Under the pieces are notes generated by a model. It made no database searches, had not been told where the DNA came from, and saw only the letters and a list, made by a program, of their open reading frames with translations. Both the position numbers and the translations under genes were made by a program. 18,971 bases of DNA from contig PDHQ01000499.1 of the NCBI GenBank assembly GCA_003339415.1, positions 1 through 18,971 on the forward strand, in the 5' to 3' direction. Below are positions 1-9,866 of this stretch, one piece after another; position 1 is the first letter of the stretch; each line of letters begins with the position of its first letter. The stretch comes from Ophiocordyceps camponoti-saundersi (nom. inval.) (taxonomy: Eukaryota; Ascomycota; Sordariomycetes; Hypocreales; Ophiocordycipitaceae).

Positions 1-344
1 GACAAGAAGAGCAGTTAACGGGTTTATCCCCTAGGGGACAAGAAGAGCAGTTAACGGGTTTATCCCCTAGGGGACAAGAAGAGCAGTTAACGGGTTTATC
101 CCCTAGGGGACAAGAAGAGCAGTTAACAAGTTTATCCCTTAGGGGATAAGAAGAGCAGTTAACAAGTTTGTCCCTTAGGGGACAAGAAGAGCAGTTAACG
201 GGTTTGTCCCCTAGGGGATAAGAAGAGCAGTCAACAGGTTTATCCCCTAGGGGACAAGAAGAGCAGTTAACAGGTTTGTCCCTTAGGGGACAAGAAGAGC
301 AGTTAACGGGTTTGTCCCTTAGGGGACAAGGAGGGCAGTCACGT
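1..344. repeat. 36-bp minisatellite, nine full units plus a partial tenth
   Basis: Units start at 1, 37, 73, 109, 145, 181, 217, 253 and 289, and a degenerate partial unit starts at 325. The array runs off the left edge. The first three units are identical. The others differ only by transitions such as gacaag/gataag, tttgtccc/tttatccc and acgggt/acaagt. The period is a multiple of three, so each strand has one frame open across the unit. The minus frame, coding CSSCPL(G/R)DKPVN, has no stop anywhere in the array. The plus frame, coding QEEQLTGLSPRG, gains TAA where CAA became TAA (units at 145 and 217). Unlike the surrounding DNA it keeps many CpA sites, so it probably expanded after, or escaped, most of the mutation around it. 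Confidence 0.97.
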
Positions 345-478
345 AGGTTGTTATATATAATATAGGAGATAAGAAGAGGTAATAAAATATGCTTAGTCGA
401 TAAGATAATTTGTATATTATGTTATAAAAACTGATTTTCTGGTCCTAGACCTATAGTCTAGACGTAAATCTGCCCCTA
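1..478 (-). pseudogene. Copia pol fragment: pre-integrase zinc motif (GAG_pre-integrs), expanded
   Basis: Read leftward from about 478, the frame gives GQIYV, then a stop in a probable Trp position, then FL-stop-H at 430-419, then DCPPCPL at about 343-320, and then the minisatellite. This is the order of the Copia pre-integrase region: a GxxYV strand, LWH, then CxxC followed by PLxK. The stop at 422-424 sits where the Trp of LWH is expected, as TGG becoming TAA. From 421 to the left edge the frame has no stop, 140 codons in a region otherwise full of stops. The usual GH after LWH is not recognisable, so the His part of the HHCC motif is uncertain. It follows the Copia gag-protease on the same strand with a one-base frame change near 478-485. 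The integrase core would lie outside the window. Confidence 0.6.
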
Positions 479-484
479 CTATAG

Positions 485-2090
485 CTTTTAGCTATCTTTT
501 TATTATTTATAAATAATTATACTATTTCTATATAAATTAAAGTACTTGTTTTATTAAAGTAAGATTATAATAGTATATTAATACTTAATTTAGGTATATA
601 AAATATATTATTTAATTTATAATACTATTTATTATTTTTAAACTAAAAAATAACGTCTCTAGCTTCTTTTATTATTATAGTATTTACTTTTCCCTATTAT
701 ACTTTTATACTAATAAGCTTATAATTAATTAATAATTCTTAATTAAATATTATATATTTTATTACACCTATATTATAAAGGAAATACGTTATATTTTTAT
801 TATTACTATAAGTATTAAAAGTAGAAAAAATAAAATTTTATATTTTTCGCAATCTATTATTACTAATATTTAAATTTATAAATCTTATAATATTATTATT
901 AGTTATAGTATTAATAGAAGGAAGAAAGGTATTATTTAACTATATAGGAACATTAATAAATTTAACTTTTTTATTAGAATTAAATTGTTCCCTTTATTCT
1001 TCTTTAACTTTTTCTTTTTCTTTTTTAATCTCTTCTTTGTTTAAATTTAATTTAGTTATTTAATTATTTTTTATAAAAAGGACTATTTTCTTCGTTGTTT
1101 TTCGAGCTAGTTTATAATAAGGATTTTTTATTTTCTTTAGTATAAGACTAATAAGGGAGTTTATAATAGCTGTAATTTTTTCTTTTATTTTCCTTTCTTT
1201 CCGAGCTTTTAATAAAGCCTTTATTTACTATATTTTTCTCTTCTCTTCCGAAGAGGTATCCTTTTATTCCTACTAATTAGGTATCTTATAAGGGTGTAAA
1301 TACTAGTATAAATCTACTTTATACCTTTTATTTTTATAACTTAAGTAAAAAACAATTTCTTTCTTTTACTTATAAGGCTTCTTACTTTTATAAAAGGTAT
1401 ATAAAACCTTCTTAAAAGTAGCTAAAGCTGAAGAAGTATTTCTTTTCTCTTTATTTATAAAGGAAGAAAAGAGGGTCTCGAGGGTATACGCTTTTTTATC
1501 GTTTCGTAAAGCTTATATAATATTTATTATAAAGCCTTAATATTCATTTCGTAAGCTTATAAGCGTTAAGCTTATTATAATAATTTTAAGTATTTTAATA
1601 TTTTTAAAAAGAAGCTTTTCGTAGCTTAATTTTATCTTATTAAGATAAACTTTTATATTACCTTTTATATAATATATATTAAATAAATCCCTTATAAGAA
1701 GGAAATTTAATATAAAGGAAGAGGGATTATTAAAATCTTTTAACTTATCCTAAGCAACTTTAATATCTTTAATATACTTTATTTATATTAAGGGACCGTT
1801 ATTAATAAATAGCCTTATAAGGGCTAAGGCGTCTTCAGTTTTAATATTACCTTCTTACTATATAGCAAGTTAAAGTTTCTCGCAAATAAGGGCACTTTTT
1901 ATACGTAAAGCTTATACAGAATAATTCTTTAAGCCTTAAAGCTTCGAAAAATCGTACCGAACCTTAGAAGATATATTTCTTAGCTAAGGTATAGCTTGTT
2001 TATCTATAAGTATTTTTATTATTTTTTCTAGATTTTTTATAGCCTTTTTAAAGTAAGAGGAATTACTACTATATAAGTATAAGATAGAAG
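485..2090 (-). pseudogene. Ty1/Copia gag-protease, RIP-degraded
   Basis: A single minus frame runs from about 2090 to 485 with only TAA/TAG stops, as expected from CAA, CAG and TGG. Near 1944 it reads KL-stop-GLKNYSV-stop-ALRIKSALI, the N-terminal signature of Copia Gag (DUF4219/UBN2 type), where the stops fall on Gln or Trp positions. A helical Gag body follows (KDIKVA, DKLKDFNNPSSF, LETLFSSF). A degenerate zinc knuckle lies at about 1401-1370, where YTFY and PYK replace CxxC and a His; its spacing is not canonical. A Lys/Glu-rich linker follows. The aspartic protease site at 774-751 now reads NIGVIKYI, where D(S/T)GATKHI is expected. Downstream IPKLSIN and GxxYV are typical of Copia after the protease. 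The start is approximate because no ATG survives. No LTR for this fragment was found. Confidence 0.8.
751..774 (-). other. Copia protease active site, catalytic Asp lost
   Basis: Codons read N-I-G-V-I-K-Y-I. Each difference from D-T-G-A-T-K-H-I is explained by one CpA to TpA change on one strand: GAT after T became AAT, ACA became ATA, GCA became GTA, ACA became ATA and CAT became TAT. The codon lies in the same frame as the Gag N-terminus at 1944 (distance divisible by three). Confidence 0.7.
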
Positions 2091-2744
2091 TCGGATAGCA
2101 CTTTTAATCAGTTTAAAGTTAGGAAGATAATTAATTATCTAGTAATAGAGATTTAAATAATAAGATTATTAGATATAGAAGCGCGTTTAAATTAGATTAG
2201 AATAGTAGTAGTTTTATAATAATAAGTTAATAATAGAATTATTTAGAAGGTAAGGAAGAGAGTAAGTAATTAAATTACTATCTACTAAGTGGCAGGAAAA
2301 ACCTTTTCTCTAAATACTTAATTTCTTATAAACGTAGTAACTTTTCTAGTTAAGGAGAGGGTTATTTTATATACTAGAAGATAACGTATTTAGGAGTATT
2401 TTCGGAAATCCGGAAAGTATTATAGTTAGTTTAATATTTAGCTTTCTATATTACCTATTTCTATAAAGTTTAGAAACGCTAACTATAACGGATCCGTATA
2501 AGGTCTTAAAGGTCTATATTATTCTTAGCCTTAAAGGGCCGGAGCCTTATATATAAAGGTAATAATATATTATACTAGTACTTTTAAGGTATAAAATAAT
2601 AACTTTAGTTATTTATTTATATAATAAATATAATAAAATACTAGATTTTCTATATTATATTATAAAGTAGTTATTATATTTTTATATTAGTTATTTATAC
2701 TTTTATTATTTATTATAAAAAATAAAAATTATTATAAGTACTTA
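2091..2744. other. No gene assigned; possible 5' end of the Copia fragment
   Basis: This stretch links the start of the minus-strand Copia gag to the first candidate LTR of element A. Between about 2555 and 2270 the minus strand has a frame interrupted only by TAA/TAG that reads like a basic polypeptide (RLRPF, YNTFRISENTPKYVIF), but I cannot assign it to a family. This part is less AT-rich than its surroundings and holds CpG-containing words such as ggatccg and ggccgg. From 2580 to 2744 the sequence is almost pure A/T. A Copia 5' LTR and leader would be expected here, but I found no second copy in the window to prove it. Confidence 0.4.
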
Positions 2745-2903
2745 TATTTATACTTTATAAATTTCTTATTTTAGCTACTTACTACTTAGTTAAAATAAGT
2801 AAAGCCCCTTACTTTTTTATTACTCCTTTTCTTTTTTTATTTTTAAAAGCTTAAATTAAAAGCTATAAGTAAAATTAAGTAATTATAAGTATAATCCGTA
2901 ATA
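2745..2903 (+). repeat. Candidate 5' LTR of element A
   Basis: It matches 17651-17809 base for base without gaps. I count 17 differences over the aligned 156 bp from 2748, all of them transitions. It begins TATTTATAC and ends TAATA, as expected of RIP-mutated TG...CA LTR ends. It lies about 220 bp upstream of the gag start and in the same orientation as the downstream copy. The alternative is that both are copies of a short inverted-repeat element: the ends ttatacttt and aagtataa are also roughly inverted. Similarity upstream of 2745 is weak. Confidence 0.5.
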
Positions 2904-3120
2904 TATTAAAAGCTTTTTTACTACTATAACTACCTTATAAGTATAAAAAATAAAAAGAGAGTATGCTAAAGAATTCCTTTTTTAGAAAAATAAAAAAAAT
3001 AGAAAAATAATACTTTTTTAATTATATATATCTTTACGGAAATAAAAGGTAAAAATTTACTTTTTTCTTTCCTAATTAGGAAATAAATAGCGCTACTTAG
3101 TAATATATAATATATTTAAT

Positions 3121-3890
3121 ATAACCTCCCCTACACCCCTTTATACTATTACTAATCTTAAACTTATTATAAATATTAATAAGGTTTTAAAACTTAAATA
3201 TTATAATAAAAAAAATAATAATTTATAAGCGTTTTTAACTAATATTAAAGCTTATTTTAAGCTTTATTCCTCCGCCTTTTATAATAAACTTATAAAGGTA
3301 GTTTATATTTTTACTTATTTAAAAAGTATAGCTTTAAACTAGTTTAAACTTATATTAAAAAACTATTTAAAACTTATAAATAGCTAAGAAGAAGAAATAA
3401 AGCTTATTTTTACTATTCTTAATTAATTTAAAGAAAAACTATAAGAAGTTTTTAGTTAGTAAGATAAAGCTAAAATTATAAAGTATAAATTATAAACTTT
3501 ATAGTAAAAAGAAGCTATTTCTAGCTACGCTATTAAATTTAGATAAATAACTAGTAAGTTAAACTAAGAAGATAAAGCCCTTATAGCTATTTTTTATAAA
3601 AAACTAAAAAATAAAGTTAAAAACGAATTATATAAGTAAGATAAGCTTAAAAAGCTATTTATTTATATAGCTTCTATTATTAAAATTAATAATTAACTTT
3701 TTAAAAGAAAGTAATAAAAATAAGGAAGTAAGAATACCTCTTTTTATATTAATAAAAGTAATAAAAAATATAAGAAAAATTATACTAATTAAGAAAACCT
3801 TATAAATCTAAATATAATATTCTTAAAGCTTATTATCTACTTCTTTTATAAGAAAAAAAGTTATATTATAAAAAACTATTATAAAAAGTA
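3121..3890 (+). pseudogene. Element A gag (Ty3/Gypsy capsid plus zinc knuckle), RIP-degraded
   Basis: The frame starts at 3121, where ATA followed by ACC TCC CCT is a plausible former ATG. It runs with only TAA/TAG stops. It contains a recognisable retrotransposon Gag order: FLTNIKAYF, VVYIFTYLKSIALN-stop-F, a stop-punctuated EEEIKLIFTILN, KEAISSYAIKFR and DKALIAIFYKKLKNKVKNELY. These match the consensus with Trp and Gln positions turned to stops and Asp or Gly often turned to Asn or Ser. The nucleocapsid knuckle at 3838-3879 has the exact CX2CX4HX4C spacing, but all four ligands are now Tyr codons. No function remains. Originally the protein would form the virus-like particle shell and bind element RNA. 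Confidence 0.85.
3838..3879 (+). other. Element A CCHC zinc knuckle, all four ligands converted to Tyr
   Basis: Codons TAC-TTC-TTT-TAT, then AAG-AAA-AAA-AGT-TAT, then ATT-ATA-AAA-AAC-TAT, keep the CX2CX4HX4C spacing with Tyr at each ligand. The Gly before the His position is now Ser. TGC to TAC, TGT to TAT and CAT to TAT are each single RIP-type transitions. The frame is the same as the gag frame from 3121. Confidence 0.85.
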
Positions 3891-5229
3891 AAGAAAAGGA
3901 AAAAAAATAGGAAAATCCTTTTTTATAAATAGTAAAATAATTAATATTATTTTTTCCTACTTAGCTACTAATTATAATAAGCTAGGCCTAAAAAGGAAAA
4001 AATAATATATTATTTATAATAAGAAATTTAAACTGCTAAAAAAAAAATAACTTAAACTAAGAAAAATATAAATTTTAAGAAAAACTTAAATAGTAATATA
4101 ACTTAAAACTTATAGCTAATATATTATTCTTAAATAGCTAAAATATAGTTAGGAATATAAAAAAGCTTTTAAAGCTTATAAGCTTTTTAGAAGCTAGTAT
4201 AGAATTTAATTTTAAAAAAGAATATTATTTACTAAGTAAAAATAACTTTTTTAAATCTTATAAGTAAGTTATAAAAAAATAGTTTAAAGCTAAAAAAGAA
4301 GGAATTTAAGGAATTTCTTATTATTTTAGCAAACTTAGCTAATATAGCTTTTTAGAAAACTTAATTTTAACTTTTAATTTTAATAATTATATTAATAACT
4401 TTAATAGAATAAGGGAAGACTATAAACTTATCTTAAAAAAAGAGGATAACTTTATTTTAAAAAATAAAATTAAGAAGGAAAAAGAAGAATTACTTTTTTT
4501 TATAGTAGAATATTTTTATATTATTAAAACTAATAGTAAAAAAGAAGATAAAAAATATAGTATTTTATTAAAATAAAGGAATTTATTTTAAAAAAATACG
4601 AAGACTAGAAAAATAATAGCTGCCTTCCTTATAATAAATTATTTTAGCACTTAAGGTACTTAGAAGAATTCTTCGATAAGTATAAGTAAGTATATTATAA
4701 TCTTAGCTAGTAATTTTACTATAATAAAAACTATAATTTTTATTTATAAGAAAAATAAAATATTAACTATTATCTATCCTTACTAACTTTTTATAAAAAA
4801 GCTAGCTTTATTAATAAAAGATTCTTTATTAAAAAAATAAAATTTTTTCTTAATAAGGAAACTAATTATAAGATTCTTAAGGAAAATAAGGGAAATAATT
4901 ATAATTTTTAACTTTAAATTTTTAGTATTAAATTAAATACTATTTAAGCTATAATTACCTTTATAAGGGAATTATTAATTAAGGGACTTATTAAAAACGG
5001 ATCCTTTATTAAAGAAAATAGCTTTAAAAGGTAAGATTTTCTAATATAACTTAAAAAATTTAAAGAAGACTTTAATGGAAAAAAGAAAGCTTTTATTTAA
5101 AAAGGGTAAATAAAAGTATAACTAATAAGAAAAAGGATTTTAATAAAGATTTAGGAATAAAAAGGCGTTATTTTTATAACTATCTTAAATTATAAAGTAT
5201 TAATATTATTATTATTAAAACTAATAGTA
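3891..5229 (+). other. Gag-to-protease stretch of element A, unassigned
   Basis: About 1.3 kb lies between the zinc knuckle (frame 1) and the protease (frame 3). It should hold the gag C-terminus and the start of pol, but I could not follow a single convincing frame through it. Some parts are less AT-rich, with stop-punctuated Lys/Glu-rich readings around 4400-4560. The length is larger than usual for a simple gag-pol junction, so an extra domain or an insertion is possible. No LTR, inverted repeat or second copy was seen here. Confidence 0.4.
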
Positions 5230-8015
5230 TTAAAATCCTTATTTTTAAACTAACCTTTACTTTAAAATATAAAGGAAAATTAATAACTACTTTTATAAAT
5301 AGCGAAGCTACTAGAAATTATATTTTACTTATAGCTATAAAATATCTAAATTTAAGCTATATAAAAAAGAAAACACTTAGTATAGTAAAAAACGCTAAAA
5401 GATTTAATTTTTAGTTTAATAAAAGTTTAATTTTATATAAAACTAATTACTTTAAATTTAAAATAAGACTTTATACTTTTACTAATACCTTTAATATTTT
5501 TAAAATAGTAAAATATAATATAATATTAAGTTATCCTTTTTTTTAAAAATATAATTTATAAATTAATTAGAAAACTAGCTAAGTTAAATTTATAAATAAT
5601 TATTTAATATCTAATACTTCTAATAATAATTTTAGCGAAAATAATTAAATAAATTTTAAAAAAAGAAATAAGCTAAAAAGGTATAATTATAATAATAGTA
5701 AGAAGCTTAATTATAAGATTTTTAGAAATATTAATAAAAATAAGTTAAGTGTAAAAAATAAATAATTTAAATTTATAAAAAATAATTATTATAAGAATAA
5801 ATAATTAAATAAAAATAATTATAATAATAGTTAACTTAATTATAATTATAATAAGAAGAATAAAGAAAATATTAAATTTAATAAAGCTTTAAGAAATCTT
5901 TATAAAGGATTTAACTTAAGAAATTTTAAAAAAGTAAGAAGCTTTAATAAAAATAAAAGTTTAATAAAAGAAGCTAAAAAAAAACCCTTTTTTAGTAATA
6001 AATAAAAATTTATTATAAGAAATAAATATAATTACTATAAGTAAAAACTTTATAATAAAAATAAAAGTAATAAAATTTATAGTAAAATACCTTATATTAT
6101 TATTATATTAGCTACTATTTCTAGCGTAAATTATAAGAAAAAAATAGCTTCTTATTCGAAAAAAAAATTAAACTATTATAAATTAATACTTATAAAAATT
6201 CTAAAAGAATTCTTAAATATATTTAAAAAACCTTTAAATAATACTTTATTTAAAAAAAGCTTATAAAATTATAAAATTAAATTAAAACTTAATTTAAAAC
6301 TTTAATTTATATAAATTTATAATAGTAATAGAAAATAATTATAAGTATTAAAAAAATATTTAAAAGAATAAATTAAAAAAGAATATATAAAACTTTTTAA
6401 AAGCTTTTATAAAGCTCTTATTACTTTTATTAATAAATTAAGTAAAGAAAAAAATAAATTAAAGCTTATAATTAATTATTAAAAATTAAATAATAATATT
6501 ATTAAAAATAAAATACTAATACTTTTTATTATAAAATTAAAAAATAAATTAAGCGAAAAATAGTATTTTACTAAGTTAAATTTAAAATTAGCTTATTATT
6601 AAATATAAATAGCAGAAGGAGACAAATATAAAATAGCTTTTAAAATTAAATATAGAAGCTATAAATATTTAATATTACTTTTAAAACTATATAATAGCCT
6701 TATTACTTTTTAAAAATATATAAATTATATTCTAAGAAATTATTTAGATATATTTATTATAGCTTATTTAAATAATATTATTATATTTTTAGATTTTTAA
6801 AAAAAATATAAAGTTTATTTAAAAAAATATTAGAAGCTTTATAAAAAGCTAAATTATATATTAATCTTAAAAAATATAAATTCTTTTTTAAAAAAGTTAA
6901 ATTTCTAAACATTATTATAACTTTTTATAATATTAAAATAAACCTTAATAAATTAAAACTTTTAAAAGACTAGCTTATACTTAAATTAATTAAAAATATA
7001 TAGTAATTTATAAGTTATTATAATTATTATAAAAGATTTATTAAAAACTTTTCTAATATAATTATTCTTATATTAATAATAATAAAAATAGCTAAAAAAG
7101 AGCTTTTTAAGTAAACTAAAAAAGCTAATATAGCTTTTAATTTCCTTAAAAAAAAGCTAATCTTAGCACTTATATTAATAGCTTATAATTTAAAGTAGCT
7201 TTTAATTTTAAATACTAACGCTTTTAATTATATTATAAGAGCTTAATTAAGCTAGGAAAATAATACTATATTATACTTTATAGCTTTTTATTCTAAAAAG
7301 CTAGTAAATTTAAAAATTAACTATTTTATTTATAATAAAGAATTTTTAGCTATTATTAAAGCTATTAAAAAATTTAAGTATTATATATTAAAAAATAAAT
7401 TTAAACTAAGGATTTATACTAATTATAAAAATATAAGCTATTTTAATATAAGTTAAATTTTAAATAGCTAATAAATTAAGTAAGCTAAATTCTTTACTAA
7501 TTATAATTATAAAATAATATATAAAAAAGGAAGCGAAAATAAAAAAGCTAATATTATTAGTAAAAAACTTAATTTAAATACTAATATAATACTTATAATA
7601 ACTAATTTCCTTAAAATAAATAATAAGGGAAATTTAAAATAAAATACTTTAAATATTATATTTAAAGTAAAAGCTAATAATTTTATATTAAAATAAATAA
7701 AAGAAGCTTATAAAAATACTAATTTTAAGAATTATAAAAATATTAAGTAAATAGATAACTTAGCTTATTTAAAAAAGAAGTTATTTATACTTTTAAATAT
7801 AATAAAAACTATAATTAAAGAATTTTATAAATTATTTATTTATAGCTATTAAGGAATATAAAAAACTTATAATAAAATTAAAGCTTATTATAATATAAAA
7901 AACCTTAAAAAAGCTATTATTAAAGTTATTAAAAACTATAATATTTATAATAAATTTAAAGCTTTAAAGTATAAGCTTTATAAATTTTTATAACTTATAA
8001 TAATTATTAAATAAC
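5230..8015 (+). pseudogene. Element A pol, first part: protease, RT, RNase H, integrase zinc domain
   Basis: The protease site at 5298 reads INSEATRNYI, where IDSGATRNFI is typical. RT begins around 6350, with LIINYQKLNN at 6459 and the Asp of VDYR now Asn at 6474. KLNLKLAYYQI and KIAFK follow. The YxDD site is YLNN at 6765-6776. The RT frame changes from 3 to 2 in the A-run at about 6821-6827, after which AKLYINLKKYKFF continues canonically. RNase H follows, with NTNAFNYIIRA at 7211 where DTDAS is expected, and TNYKN near 7418-7432 where TDHKN is expected. The integrase HHCC domain is at 7826-7948 with all four ligands now Tyr. SYQG stands for GHQG with the Gln as TAA. Element B interrupts the frame at 8015. 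Confidence 0.88.
8011..8015. repeat. Target-site duplication of element B, left copy (ATAAC)
   Basis: ATAAC directly precedes the 5' LTR and is repeated exactly at 15655-15659, directly after the 3' LTR. Five bases is the usual duplication for Ty3/Gypsy integration. Confidence 0.93.
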
Positions 8016-8315
8016 TATTAAAGTCTAGCCCTTATATCGTATTCGGGTTATTAACCTAAACGTTAGACTTATAGATTAGCCTCGCGATTAAACGATAAGG
8101 CTGCCGCTATCCGGCCTAGAGGCTTATAGCGGAAGGATTAGAAGGAACGGAACGGAAAGAATAGTTAAACGGGGAGGTAAACGGGCTTTAAAGGAAAAAG
8201 CGGTATATATAGCTATTTAGCACGCTAGAGTGCGGCTTCCTTAGAAGCTTATTATACGTGATTATTATTACTTATAGCCTAGCAAATAAGTATCCCTTTA
8301 ACTAGTCCCTTAATA
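8016..8315 (+). repeat. 5' LTR of element B
   Basis: It is 300 bp and aligns without gaps to 15355-15654. I count 22 differences, all transitions (7.3%). Both ends fit TG...CA after CpA to TpA change. A TATATATA at 8204-8211 is the only promoter-like word. The base after the LTR is 8316 (gaattacg...). I could not match it to a tRNA 3' end, so no primer-binding site is assigned. RIP may have erased it. Confidence 0.95.
8204..8211 (+). promoter_or_regulatory. Possible TATA box in the LTR of element B
   Basis: TATATATA occurs in a GC-richer context in the middle of the LTR and is kept at 15543-15550 in the other LTR. The position is suitable for the LTR promoter, but AT-rich words are common here and no start site can be seen. 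Confidence 0.4.
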
Positions 8316-8522
8316 GAATTACGTATCTTTTTCTTATAAACTTCTACCCTTATCTTTAACGTTAATAGATTAATTAGATTAGATCGGATCGGAATAGCTA
8401 ACTTATAGGACTAAATAGAAGGGCTTTAGCAATCTTAAGCTAGCCTTAGCAGATATTAATAACCCTCGTAGCGAGAGCTACGGGTTTAGTAGTTAGAATA
8501 ATAAATATAGGTAATATAATAT
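8316..8522 (+). other. 5' leader of element B
   Basis: This is the region between the 5' LTR and the first supported gag codons. It includes a short near-perfect inverted repeat, cccgtagc and gctacggg style words at about 8463-8484 (ctcgtagcgagagctacggg). That could fold in element RNA as a packaging or dimerisation hairpin, but this is an inference. No separate gene is seen. Confidence 0.4.
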
Positions 8523-9866
8523 ATAATAAAGAATAGGGAGGAACGTTATTAGCAGATCTTAAAATATATAGAATAGCACTTTAAGGAATAAGCTAATACC
8601 TTTCTTATAGATAAGGAAGCGGAGTAAAAAGCTATACTATAAGAAGTATAATCTACTATCTAATAATAAGCTATAACTTTTCTCGCGATAAAGGAAGCGG
8701 AATACGTAAAGTAACTCGTAGCCGCGCGCGCGGACGCCTTTAAGGAAATACTACGAACGGACCCCGTTAAACCGACCTTTACTAAAGCTACGCCTAACTA
8801 AGCTTAGATTAACGTAGCCCTCGTAAGATAGAAAGAACCTTAGCCTAAGTAAGATAAATCGCTAGATTCTTTCTACTTCTTTATAAGCTAGCTAGTCTAC
8901 TAATATAATATTAATAAACCTTAAGGTAAAGCTAGTAATACGGATTATATCTAGGTACGGATCCTAAACTACTTTCCCGAGGATAAAATACGGAAAGTGT
9001 TAGCTTTCTAGTAATCTAGTAGCTTTAGTAGAAAGAGGCACCTAAAGGACTTCTTTAACTACCTCTATCGAACTTTTAGTAACGTTTAGGAACGAAAGAG
9101 GGCTTAAGATAGGCTCCGGACTTTAGTTTACTATAACGGATAGATATTTAGCGACTTTATTCCTAAGTTCGAAGAGGTCCTAGTAACTACTATTAGATCT
9201 ATAAGTTAGGATAATTCCGCAAAACTAACCTAGCTACGCGGGGCCTTTTCCCCGATATTTTAAGACCTTCTAATTACTATCGATATACCTTACGAATACT
9301 CTCCGTTCGTCGATCGCTTATAGGGTCTTACTTAATCCTTTAAATAGACCCTACGCTTCCTTAAGGTAGCTAAGAAATACTAACCTAACCCGAATAAATA
9401 CTTAGGAGGTGCTAAGGGCGTTCCCGCAAACCTAGGCACGGGAAAGGACGCAGATAGGGATATTCTAATAAATACGATAGGAGATAAGAAAAAGAAAAAG
9501 CTAAAAGGAAAAGATAGCGGTTATAATAAGACTCTTACTTAGGTATTATAAAATACCCCTTAAGCTAAGTAAGTAAAAAGATTAATATTAGAATAATATA
9601 GAATATTAGGTTTTTATATTAGATACGGAATAAATATATACCTTATATATAACTATAACTTCTAACCCTTATAAAGGCTATAGTAGAAAGCCCTAGGAGA
9701 AACTTATATTAACTATACGGAAATCTTACCTTAGATTAAGGAATATAATTCTAACGATAACTAAGGAAAAGAATAGCTCTAGGATATCGTAGCGTCCCGG
9801 AGGATAAGGTAGTATAGATAAAGGAAGAGAAAAATATCCTCCGTTTTAGACTATAAGCCCTATTTA
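8523..9866 (+). pseudogene. Element B gag with zinc knuckle, RIP-degraded
   Basis: Frame 3 is readable from about 8523 with only TAA/TAG stops. It shows a coiled, Glu/Gln-rich N-terminal part, then AITFLAIKEAEYVKQLVAA, DPVKPTFTKATPN, a capsid-like body (SFYFFISQLVYQYN, KDFFNYLYRTF, RGAFSPIFQDLLITIDIPYE) and the knuckle at 9615-9656. The capsid spans roughly residues 90-300 and the knuckle starts near residue 365. All four CCHC ligands are Tyr. The original start codon is not visible because ATG has become ATA, so the 5' limit is approximate. The frame overlaps the start of pol, which lies one base back (frame 2), as expected for a -1 gag-pol arrangement. Confidence 0.82.
9615..9656 (+). other. 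Element B CCHC zinc knuckle, all four ligands converted to Tyr
   Basis: The codons read YIRY-GINI-Y-LIYN-Y, the CX2CX4HX4C spacing with a conserved Gly after the second ligand. Each Tyr codon (TAT or TAC) is one RIP-type transition from a Cys or His codon. NF-stop-P follows, matching the usual FQP-like continuation. Confidence 0.82.

Noticed and set aside
1..344. CRISPR-like array
   Set aside because: The 36-base units follow each other with no spacers, and the surroundings are fungal retrotransposons.
1..344. Plus-strand protein with QEEQLTGLSPRG repeats
   Set aside because: This frame gains stops in mutated units, while the minus frame stays open and joins the Copia zinc motif. The minus reading is preferred.
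2745..8015. Mitochondrial DNA because of the very high A/T content
   Set aside because: The decodable genes are Gypsy gag and pol, and the changes are strand-symmetric CpA to TpA. No mitochondrial gene or tRNA was recognised.
8316..8335. tRNA primer-binding site of element B
   Set aside because: The sequence after the LTR does not match a tRNA 3' end that I recognise and may have been altered, so no call was made.
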